The notes beneath the pieces are model-generated. The model worked only from the letters and a program-made list of their open reading frames with translations. It had not been told where the DNA came from and did not search any database. Below, piece by piece: positions 1-46,248 of a DNA stretch of 64,000 nucleotides; position 1 is the stretch's first letter, and every line of letters starts with the position of its first letter. The DNA comes from Pyrocephalus nanus (lineage: Eukaryota > Chordata > Aves > Passeriformes > Tyrannidae), in contig CM076272.1 in assembly GCA_038380795.1 (NCBI GenBank), positions 558,001 through 622,000 on the forward strand. Reading direction: 5' to 3'. Both the position numbers and the translations under genes were made by a program.

Positions 1-1332
1 AATGTAGCCTCATGGCCCAGTAAACAGAGGTAAATTGGCACTGCCAGAACAGCCCCCGGGCTTTCTGCTGACTCTGGAGGGCTCAGGACCGGGCTTGTCA
101 GGGCTGCTCTGCCTGAACCTGCCCCACTCTGCCTCCAGCAGGCCCTGGGTTTGTTCAGCTGTGAAAGCAATTTCTCTAATGACTAGGAAATTCAAGTGTA
201 TTTTAGGATTTGAAGGCCAGTGATGAAATCTAAAGTTTGTAGCAAACATAAAACTGCCCCTAAGCAAGCAAAAAGAAACAGAAACAAACAACATCAGCAT
301 CATGGTAACCCTAGAAATGACCTGGGATGTGACAGCATTCCCTCACTATCCCCACTGCAGCCACTGTTAGAGCCAGAGCAAATGTGGACATACCCTCAGA
401 AAAAGGGGTGGAAATTAGAAGTGTGCATAGATCAACTTTACCTCATTGAGTATTTTTTCCTGTAGTAGTATAGCGGCATTCTTTTCTCTCCTCTCTCTTT
501 GTCTCTCCTCTCTTCTTACTAGAAGATCTATTAGATCTAGACTAATAATAATTCATATTATTAGTGTTAAAATTCACTACACCAACAGTAAATTTCTGAC
601 TTTACAAACAAGGTGTGTCTCCTTTTTGCTCATAACAGCTTTTGAGTGCGACTGTAGTTTAACCAGAAGTGACCCACCAGACAGGACAGTGCTGCAGGAT
701 TGAAATGGGGGACCCCAGGGCCGTGTCCAAGAGCTGCTGTTGCTCTGAAAACTCACCCATCAATGGCTGGGCAGCAAACTGGCTTTGTGTCAGGGTTCAC
801 TGCCCAGAACACCCTAACAGGGCACAGTCCCATGATCCTGCACAGCTAATGAAATTATCCTGTTGACATCCCTGGTCACACATCCTCCTCAAGCTCCTGT
901 GTTCTGACAAGGCCTTGCAGACACTTGTATTGTTTTCATTTTTATTTAGAAGGACGGATAAATATTTTGCTGAAGACGACAGTCAAGCCCAGAACCTTGG
1001 AAAGCATCCAAAGAAGCAGCATGGAGAAACCATGGTTGGGAGCTTTCAATGGCTACTTTAATGAGTTCGTAAGTAACATGGAAAATGGACTTTCTTGGTT
1101 CTCAGGTATCAAAATCCAGTGTCTAAAATGGAAAGAATGACTGCAACAGGGGAGGATTGCAAGAGCAAAGTTAAGCTGGTCTCTGGATGATGCAAGGTAG
1201 GAAGGGGTAATTCATGGAATCAGCTGGGAGGGTTATGAACCTGCCTTTGTGAAGATTACAATTAGTTACCATGTTTAAAATATTTGCCTTGAGGGAAAGG
1301 AAAATGTCTGTATTGCAAGATACTGTAAGGTG

Positions 1333-1518
1333 AACAAATTCAAATTGCCTCTGTAATATCTGCACAGAACAAATTCAAATTGTCTCAGTGTAATATCTGT
1401 GCACAGAACACATTTAAATTTACTCAGTGTAATATCTGTGCACAGAACAAATTCAGATGCCTCAGTGTAATATCTGCACAGAACACATTCAAATTTCCTC
1501 AGTGTGATATCTGCACAG
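1333..1518. repeat. Degenerate 35-39-bp tandem repeat, five copies
   Basis: Five imperfect copies each run from AACAAATTCAAATT or AACACATT... to a CTGCACAG or CTGTGCACAG end, with the shared core CAGTGTAATATCTG. They lie in the intergenic flank 3' of TRPM1. Confidence 0.85.
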
Positions 1519-3861
1519 ACACAGCCTGAGAGCACAGACTCTTCAGGCTCGACCTGGCTCAGGACAGGTCAAGCCCACAATAAGTCACGGCAGTGCAATT
1601 CACAGTGACGCTGCTGTGAAGTCACCAGCACTCAGCAGTGCAGGGGGGACACCCTCCTGAAAAGCAGCATTAAACGTGGCTCTTCAGAAATGCAAATTCT
1701 CTGCCTGCCCCCTCTCAGCCAGTGTTCAGGAGAGCAGGCAGACATGCAAATGTGCTGCTCATTATTCTGTTTAGCGAGCCCCAAACCTACTGCTGGTCTT
1801 CTATGCACATACAAAGATCTTACAAAAACGGCTGAAATGGCTCTGCAAAGCCAGTGTGGTGACTTCACATACAGTGGCAGACAGGTTGTCATTCACTGCA
1901 TCCTATGCAAGAGCACAGCAAATATCCCAACCCTTTAAAATCATCCCCATAGAAAGAATTTTATGGAAAATTACTGGCAAATGTTCAAGAAGAAATTTTC
2001 TTAGCAAATGTTTGGCCCATGTACTGCATAAGAACAAACAGATCCGTGAAGTGTTTGGATATTACAGTGAAAAAATTGTTATACTGAATTAACTTACCAT
2101 ATTTTTCATGTGTTTCTTTATAAATATTTTTACACAGAGGAAGTAAATAAATACAAAGGTAAAATGTTTCTGTTTGAAACCTACATTCTATCAGACAAAT
2201 TTTCAATGTAAATGCCAAACAAACAAAGTGGTCAGAAGCATGATGGACACACATTTCATAAAGCCAGTGGAACAAGAGGCATGCAGCACACTGTCCTCCA
2301 CTCCACAGTGCACACTGCTGCTTTAGCACAGCTGGAGAGCTGCATCCCTTGGTGTTTGTTCATGAACCCCTCCCGGGGATGTGCAGGCAAACAATAAAAG
2401 GCATCGGCAGACTGGAGGTTTTTTTAACACAATGTACCCACAACGCTGGGCAGGTGCTCAGAATGGGAACACAGAGGTAAACATGGAATGAAACAACTTC
2501 CAATGTCATTGCTTTTACAAAATGCCAAGTTCCCTAAAGCTGAAGAAAGGAGAAGCCCACATGAAAGGAGAAATGTCAGCACTGTTTCCACAGCAGTGAA
2601 ACCAGTAAACCTGCTGATAAAACCAAGCTGGCAAAAACCCATCCTACATGATGACTGAACTTTCAGAAATGTCCGTTCAGGTGGGTAACAGTACTTCAAG
2701 GTGTAAGTTTGGATGGAGTACAGAAATATAACACACACAATAAAATCAGATGCCATCAGTGTACTTATAGAGCCTTCCATCCATCCCTGCATTTCAAAAT
2801 GCTGTAAGCAGCATTAGCAAAGAGGACCCCAACCTGCAGACTGTGGGGCTGATGGTGAGAGGAAAAATGAATTCTGTCTATCCAAAATAGTACTTGAATA
2901 AGTCTGGTGGTTAATGAGTGAAGCATAAAGCTTTGACCAATATTCTGTGAACAAGGAGCATGCCTTTAATTTTCCTTCTTGTCTGTTCAATGACAAGCAT
3001 CCCCTGCAAAGAGAGGGGCTGAATATTGGAGAAATCCGAATTCCTAAAAGTTAACAGGGAGGAATGAGACAAATAACATCATGCTATTGTGCAGTAACCT
3101 ATGAAAACCAAGTACTTAGAATGCCACTGCTGAGACAAGTGTGCAGGGTAAATCTGTATAAATAGATGTGGATTCCCAGCCTTAGTCATCAGTGGTTAGA
3201 AAAGACTTCTTTTCCCCATTGACATTTGCTTTTGAAATTTACTCAAGGGAATGTGTAGCACTTCTGTTCTCCTCTGGAAAATTTATCTTTTGTTTAGACT
3301 GGCTCCTGGAAACTGTTTCTTGTTCCTCATGCCTTGTCATAATGAGACTGCAAAATGAAAGTTGAATTTGTCATTGTAGATTTGCGTCAAGAACAGATTG
3401 GCTACATTTTGATCTCACCTGATCAGAACACCTGTCCTGTTTTGTTTTGATTTGTTTTTCCTTGCAGGCATTTAAGAAATTAAGATCTTGGATTGGTGTT
3501 ATTAAAATCTCCATGTCCTTCACATCCTTAGAATCTCCCCAACCATTCTGAAACAATGACCACTGGTTTTCAACAGTTTAAGGCTGTCAGCATGCTCTGG
3601 GCTGGGGACAGATGTGGTCCTGAAAGCAAGATTATGCCATGAAATTCAAGGACAGGTTAAGAATATGTCTACATGCAGCCTTCCAGGTCAGATTTCTCCA
3701 AACACAACTAGATTTGACCACTCTGACCTATTTCAGTGGATAAAAACTGCTGTGTTGTGCCATTCTGAAGGGGAAGCTAAGCAGCATGCATGAAATGAGA
3801 AGGGAAAGAGGGGACTGCATAATTTTTCCTTGCCTTCAACAATTTTGTTTTGATCTGAAAG

Positions 3862-3922
3862 AAACCCCACGGCCACAAAGAAACTCCACGGCCACAAAGA
3901 AACCCCATGGCCACAAAGAAAC
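3862..3922. repeat. 19-bp tandem repeat, three copies
   Basis: Three copies of a unit reading AAACCCCACGGCCACAAAG (with single-base changes) and a partial fourth lie downstream of the TRPM1 stop. Each copy carries a GGCCACAAAG core. No gene association is apparent. Confidence 0.85.
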
Positions 3923-4180
3923 CAGCTGCATAAGTGGGCTGGTTACAAATTCGTTCAGTTTAAGAAGTCTTCCAATAAAAAAGAAGAAAAAAACATTTTT
4001 AAAATTATTACAATATTGTGCTTCCTGTAAGGGCTTTCATAAAGAGCTTGTCAGTAAATGAGCTTATGAGGGAGGCTGAAATGGAAAAGAGAAAGATCTG
4101 TATTGTCAGCATCTGTGAACTGTACCTACCTTTTATCTGCCCCTGACAGAACCCCTCCCTTTCACCCAACCCTGCAAGCA

Positions 4181-4186
4181 TTTATT
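4181..4186 (-). promoter_or_regulatory. Candidate poly(A) signal AATAAA for TRPM1
   Basis: TTTATT on the plus strand gives AATAAA on the transcribed strand, 150 nt after the TAA stop. It is the first canonical hexamer downstream of the stop. No strong GU-rich element follows, so a distal site is also possible. Confidence 0.4.
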
Positions 4187-4335
4187 TAAGAACAGAACAT
4201 ATATCTATTGAGTTTAAAAGAAAAGAAACAAAAATATCCAAAATTCTTCCTTATAAATTAATTTTAAAATCCGTAATTTGTTCAGTTAGCCATGCTGCTG
4301 TCTTGACTGTCAGTGAAGCAGGGCCATAAGCCACT

Positions 4336-40296
<35,961 letters not shown>

Positions 40297-41010
40297 CTAA
40301 AAAGACAGGAAAAAAAAAAAAAAGTATTGAAATATTTCTGTGTGGCAGATATGGAAACATTCCCCTTCTCTTTTCAGCCACTAAATTCATTACATCACTT
40401 TTAAACACCAGAAACATCTACTCATGAAGCAAGCAGGTGATGGGAATTCTCTGTGATGTATAACATTCAAACCTGAAATGTGTGTGAAAACCCTCACGTG
40501 CAAAGATGCTGGTCCTGGAGTTCCAAGGTCTACCACAAAATTCAGCTGCTGCTTCCTATTACAGTAAACAGCAAATGGACTCAAAGTAGTACCAAATATC
40601 AGCATAAATTGTGACACAAATAGATGAATAGTGTTTACTCCAAATAACACTTTAGATTCATCCTTTGTATGTAGGAATTGCTTCCCAGAAACTTTCCCTG
40701 CGCAATTAACAATCTTCTCAATAACTTCCTCCTGCTGTAAATGCAGTTCCAGTCACTCCTAGGGCATCTGACTCTGAACAGATGTGTCTTGGAAGGAGCC
40801 ATTCATTAAACTGAAGGAACAGTTAACAGCAAAAGCACAAACTCTTCAGGCATCTGGGAAACAGGAGAAAGGAAACAACCTCCAAACTGTGTTGGCCTCT
40901 TATACTGCCTGCAAACCAGAGACCAGCCCAAGCTCACAGTCATTTTACAAGCAGCACTGCAACCTACAACAAAATCCTAGGTGTGCACAGGGCAGATTGC
41001 TGTGGAAGAG
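40297..41010. other. Non-coding stretch upstream of w1
   Basis: Contains the A14 run (40310-40323) that forms the pyrimidine tract of the w1 acceptor on the transcribed strand. No further exon or element is recognised. Confidence 0.6.
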
Positions 41011-41883
41011 CAGGGCAGTGCAGGGGGTTTGGGAACACTGCAGGGCACTGCAGGGGGTTTGGGAACACTGCAGGGCAGTGCAGGGGGTTTGGGAACACTG
41101 CAGGGCAGTGCAGGGGGTTTGGGAACACTGCAGGGCAGTGCAGGGGGTTTGGGAACACTGCAGGGCAGTGCAGGGGGTTTGGGAACACTGCAGGGCAGTG
41201 GGGTTTGGGAACACTGCAGTGCAGGGGGTTTGGGAACACTGCAGGGCACTGCAGGGGGTTTGGGAACACTGCAGGGCAGTGGGGTTTGGGAACACTGCAG
41301 GGCAGGGGGTTTGGGAACACTGCAGGGCAGTGCAGGGGGTTTGGGAACACTGCAGGGCAGTGCAGGGGGTTTGGGAACACTGCAGGGCAGGGCAGGGGGT
41401 TTGGGAACACTGCAGGGCAGTGCAGGGGGTTTGGGAACACTGCAGGGCAGTGCAGGGGGTTTGGGAACACTGCAGGGCAGTGCAGGGGGTTTGGGAACAC
41501 TGCAGGGCACTGCAGGGGGTTTGGGAACACTGCAGGGCAGTGCAGGGGGTTTGGGAACACTGCAGGGCAGTGGGGTTTGGGAACACTGCAGTGCAGGGGG
41601 TTTGGGAACACTGCAGGGCACTGCAGGGGGTTTGGGAACACTGCAGGGCAGTGCAGTGGGGTTTGGGAACACTGCAGGGCAGTGCAGGGGGTTTGGGAAC
41701 ACTGCAGGGCAGTGCAGGGGGTTTGGGAACACTGCAGGGCAGGGGGTTTGGGAACACTGCAGGGCAGTGCAGGGGGTTTGGGAACACTGCAGGGCAGTGC
41801 AGGGGGTTTGGGAACACTGCAGGGCAGGGCAGGGGGTTTGGGAACACTGCAGGGCAGTGGGGTTTGGGAACACTGCAGGGCAG
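41011..41883. repeat. 30-bp G-rich minisatellite upstream of w1, about 30 units
   Basis: The unit is CAGGGCAGTGCAGGGGGTTT followed by GGGAACACTG (30 bp). Shorter variants of 25-26 bp lack part of the GCAGTGCA segment. The plus strand is G-rich with repeated GGG, GGGGG and GGG runs. Because 30 is a multiple of three and the unit lacks stops, long open frames appear on both strands; they are artefacts. The array sits 0.7 kb upstream of w1. Confidence 0.97.
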
Positions 41884-43590
41884 CAAGAGCTGCAGGCCAG
41901 AGCTTCACCAACTTTCCTACTTGCAGAGCCCAGAAACAGAAAAAATGTTAAAACCCACTCACGATTTGATGGCACCGATACCTTTGCCTTGCTGGCAAAA
42001 GTTGCCTCTTCTGAGTTTGAACTAGGAAATCATGTCTTTTCAAGCAGCAAGCAAATGGATGTTTTGCTTTAGTTTCCTCTGTGGAAGTGAAATTAGATTT
42101 TTGCAGACACAAAAGCTAAAAATGACACAAGAACTTTCAGGGTGCCTTCATTAAAAAAGAAAACAAAACAACAACACAAAACTAAAAAAATTAAAAATAA
42201 TAATTAAAAAAATGGGGCCTTTCCTGGAGAAAGTCCCAAAAAGCTTGCTGATTTTGGACTTAGGAAGTTAACTATAGATGTGTGTCAGCCTGGCAATAGC
42301 TTTGAGAGCAGCCTGGCCCCCTCAGTGCACAGCAGATGAATAGAGGGTGTAAGAGTTGTCTTTTTTTCTCATGTGAGGCAAGAGCTGTCTCTGAAGTTTC
42401 TTTGTTTGTTGACTTGTTAGTTCCTGCCTGGCTTCTTCATTTCCTCCATTATGTCTAAAATAATAGGGACTACTTGCAGTTCCCTCATTTCAAGTAATTG
42501 CGAATAAGTTGCCAGTGAAGCTTCCACTCCAGGACAAAGCAGTCCCTGATCTGGGCAGCTCCATGAACTCTTCCCTCCTGCAGGTGCCTCTGAGCCAGTC
42601 CCCCCTGCCAGGCACTGCTCTGGGGGTCCTGCAGCTCTGCTCTCCATTTGAGCTGCTGATGTACCCAGGCAATGGCATTATTCAAAATGGAGCTTCCAAA
42701 ATGCATCAGAGTGCAGCTCCAGAAAAGCAGAGAAAACACCGCAGACAGGGAGATCCAGGGGGCTCTGTGGTACATGGGGCTGGGTGATTCCATCAAACAA
42801 ATGCCAGGTTTTGCTAATTCACCAGCTGTTCAAAATATTCAGAGAGCCAAAAATAGTCTATTTGATTGGAATTCCAGTAATTCTTCCAAATTAATCAAAA
42901 GCCATACAATGTACAAATTCACTTCTGTTTTACAACTCTGCCCAACGTTGATACTTCTGCTCATACACACCATCCTAGTTTATCATCTTTAACATTGGAA
43001 AATGAGCTTAACAGGAAACTGTTACAGAGCTTACATAACTTCTGTACTTTTAAAGTCATATATTTAAATTTATAATTAATTTAGGTTTTAACATTATTTT
43101 ACATATTTTAAATATTTTCATTCCCCTCTCCCCCCATTAAAACTTTTGACTTCTGTGATAACTCCTTGACTAAGTGACACAAAAGCCCAAATCAATCCCA
43201 CAGCACAGGAAACACTCTTCAAAATAAAAATTATAACAGATGCTGCCCATTTAACTGTTCTGGAGGGAATACTGGAAAATGCAACCTAGAAATATCCAAA
43301 AAAATCTTTACACATGCCATTGAAAGCTGCTTTACCTTATTCCCTGCAGCACAAAACACAGACTTTCCTGTGCTATTTTGAGCGCTTCATGTCAAAACAG
43401 TTAATTAACCCTTGGATTAAGTCACAGACTTAATATCTGTGTTTGGTCGCTTCTCGGGCTCTAAAATGAGCTCTGCAATAAAGCTGAGCTCTCAGCTGTG
43501 CAGTTGTTCCTAAAACCCCTGTCAGAGGAGGTCCGTTCTCTGCTGCTCCACTGAGACCCCTTCCATACTCACCCCGAGCCGTCAGAAGCC
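41884..43590. other. Non-coding stretch between two minisatellites
   Basis: Ordinary AT-rich DNA with A-rich runs near 42150-42215. No exon, RNA gene or transposon is recognised. Confidence 0.55.
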
Positions 43591-44332
43591 AGGCACTGCA
43601 GGCACTGCAGGCACTGCAGGCACTGCAGAGGGACACACATCGAGCACTACAGAGGGACACACATCGAGCACTACAGAGGGACACACATCGAGCACTGCAG
43701 GCACTGCAGAGGGACACACATCGAGCACTACAGAGGGACACACATCGAGCACTGCAGGCACTGCAGAGGGACACACATCGAGCACTGCAGAGGGACACAC
43801 ATCGAGCACTACAGAGGGACACACATCGAGCACTGCAGAGGGACACACATCGAGCACTGCAGAGGGACACACATCGAGCACTGCAGAGGGACACACATCG
43901 AGCACTACAGAGGGACACACATCGAGCACTGCAGAGGGACACACATCGAGCACTGCAGAGGGACACACATCGAGCACTGCAGGCACTACAGAGGGACACA
44001 CATCGAGCACTGCAGAGGGACACACATCGAGCACTGCAGGCACTACAGAGGGACACACATCGAGCACTGCAGGCACTACAGAGGGACACACATCGAGCAC
44101 TGCAGAGGGACACACATCGAGCACTACAGAGGGACACACATCGAGCACTGCAGAGGGACACACATCGAGCACTGCAGGCACTGCAGAGGGACACACATCG
44201 AGCACTGCAGAGGGACACACATCGAGCACTACAGAGGGACACACATCGAGCACTACAGAGGGACACACATCGAGCACTACAGAGGGACACACATCGAGCA
44301 CTGCAGGCACTACAGAGGGACACACATCGAGC
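43591..44332. repeat. 24/33-bp minisatellite with one CpG per unit, 27 units
   Basis: The 24-bp unit reads CACTGCAGAGGGACACACAT plus CGAG. Some units carry an extra 9 bp (GCACTGCAG-like), making 33 bp. I count 27 copies of the ATCGAG core. CTGCAG alternates with CTACAG. The low-coordinate edge decays into four 9-bp GGCACTGCA copies. Long minus-strand frames here (repeats of Val-Ser-Leu-Cys-Ser-Ala-Arg-Cys) are repeat artefacts. Confidence 0.97.
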
Positions 44333-45691
44333 TCCACGGCCTTACTGGGCTGTGCTAATGAGAGCAAGGCAAAAGCAGGCATTACAGGCTGGGGAAACAA
44401 AAACCTCAGCACATTTGGTCAGCCTTTGAAGTTTCACTGCTTTTGTCTGTTTAATCTGCTTAGCCAAAGCTTCATTATAATCCAGTGCAAATACTCCAGC
44501 AGAAACATTTACTGCCAGAAAACTTTCTCTACTTTACACACATTCTGCACCCTTCTCTGGACTGAAATGTACCTGGCTTCTCACTGTCTGGGGTGATTTT
44601 GCAAAAAAACAAGCACTTTTTAACAGCCCTGGAACGGATGAACTGTTAAAGGGCTGTGACAGATCAGCTACAGCTTTCAGACCAACAGTGGGAGTTTTCC
44701 ATTCACCACTAAGAAAAGCAGAAAAAAGAGATCTCAACTTTTTGATAGTGGGGAAGTTCAAACTTGCTTTTTATTGCAAATCCTGAATGTATTAGTTAGA
44801 ATCTAGTTTAAAAAAAAAAAAAAAAAAAAATAAATCAGATGTTCAGTGGTTTATTTTTTCTCCTTTATGTAAACTGACAACAGGTCTCCTAAATTTTGAT
44901 AAAACCTAATCAAAACCACACCATTGTTAATTCTTGTGCTTCAGCCTGGAAATTAACATGTTGCTGAGAAACAGTGTAAATGAATACTGGATTTCTATTA
45001 TTCCACATTCTGGATTTGCTAGCTGTCTTTAGCTTTAAAAAGATCTCCTTCTGCAGAAAGGAATGGCAATCAGTATTGCTGGCTTGTAAAGCATGGGATA
45101 ACAAAATTAAGACCCTAAAGCACTAGTCACCTTGCTAATATAGGCACTAATAAACAAGAATTAGCTCTACAAAAACCAGTTATCCTTAGACTGTGGCAAA
45201 TGAACGACAGTATTTGCTGAGACACTGCACATCTAGGGCTGCAGCCAGGCAGCAACTGAAGAGAATTTCCTCTCACCACCACCCACAGACAATTCCAGTT
45301 TACCACTAAATTAACATGGCATTTTATGTATTTCACTTGATATATAACCTGCCATTCAATGAACAAGCACCGGGCCAAATTTCAGGCTGTACCAAAACAA
45401 AGCCTGCAGTCTCACTGCAAGAGCAACAAATGCATCTCGGGGGAAATCCAAGGTAGGAACCGACCCAGGAGAGCAAAGCCCCTGGAAATGCCATGCTATG
45501 AACTCTGCCATGACACTGTGCCACCAGAAGCTGTCAGCTGCCATGTAACTGTGCAGGACAGCACAGCAGTGACTGTGGGTGAGCAAATGACAGAACTGCC
45601 ATCAGAGGAAGGGAAAGAACACCGGCAGTGAAAGGGGAAGGGATGGAGTCAGCGTGTCACTGGTGCTCATCCAGAGCCTGCATCAGCCAGA
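44333..45691. other. Non-coding stretch with A21 homopolymer
   Basis: Holds a run of 21 A at 44810-44830 (possible retroposon tail or simple repeat). No exon or known element is recognised. Confidence 0.55.
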
Positions 45692-46248
45692 CCTGGCGCA
45701 GCAGCCAGCCCTGGCACAGCAGCCAGCCCTGGCACAGCCACAGCCAGCCCTGGCACAGCCACAGCCAGCCCTGCCACAGCCACAGCCAGCCCTGGCACAG
45801 CCACAGCCAGCCCTGCCACAGCCACAGCCAGCCCTGGCACAGCCACAGCCAGCCCTGCCACAGCCACAGCCAGCCCTGGCACAGCCACAGCCAGCCCTGG
45901 CACAGCTACAGCCAGCCCTGGCACAGCCACAGCCAGCCCTGCCACAGCCACAGCCAGCCCTGGCACAGCAGCCAGCCCTGGCACAGCAGCCAGCCCTGGC
46001 ACAGCCACAGCCAGCCCTGGCACAGCCACAGCCAGCCCTGGCACAGCAGCCAGCCCTGGCACAGCAGCCAGCCCTGGCACAGCCACAGCCAGCCCTGGCA
46101 CAGCCACAGCCAGCCCTGGCACAGCAGCCAGCCCTGGCACAGCCACAGCCAGCCCTGGCACAGCCACAGCCAGCCCTGGCACAGCCACAGCCAGCCCTGG
46201 CACAGCAGCCAGCCCTGGCACAGCCACAGCCAGCCCTGGCACAGCCAG
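45692..46248. repeat. 21/18-bp C-rich minisatellite, about 27 units
   Basis: 21-bp units reading CCAGCCCTGGCACAGCCACA plus G alternate with 18-bp units ending CACAGCAG. A few units have CTGCCACAG. Translations such as Pro-Ala-Leu-Ala-Gln-Pro-Gln run open on several frames because both unit lengths are multiples of three, so they are not evidence for a protein. Confidence 0.97.

Larger units (their letters stand above)
1..4335. other. TRPM1 3' UTR and 3' intergenic flank
   Basis: Apart from the candidate poly(A) signal and the two small tandem repeats listed, I recognise no gene, RNA or transposon here. In mammals MTMR10 lies downstream of TRPM1, but no exon of it is recognisable in this stretch. 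The open frames present are short and show no family motif. Confidence 0.6.

Noticed and set aside
40784..42072. Frames of 313-413 aa on both strands over the 30-bp repeat
   Set aside because: A stop-free unit with length divisible by three gives open frames on both strands. There is no gene context.
43591..44332. CRISPR-like regular repeats
   Set aside because: The spacing is regular but there are no unique spacers between repeats, and the genome is vertebrate.
43430..44412. Cysteine-rich minus-strand frames of 276-297 aa
   Set aside because: They are translations of the 24/33-bp minisatellite, although they superficially resemble keratin-associated proteins.
44534..44761. Minus-strand open segment ending TVRSQ at a GTACAT donor, phase-compatible with w1
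   Set aside because: It has no ATG start (opens at TTG after a stop) and no resemblance to TRPM N termini. The phase match is probably chance.
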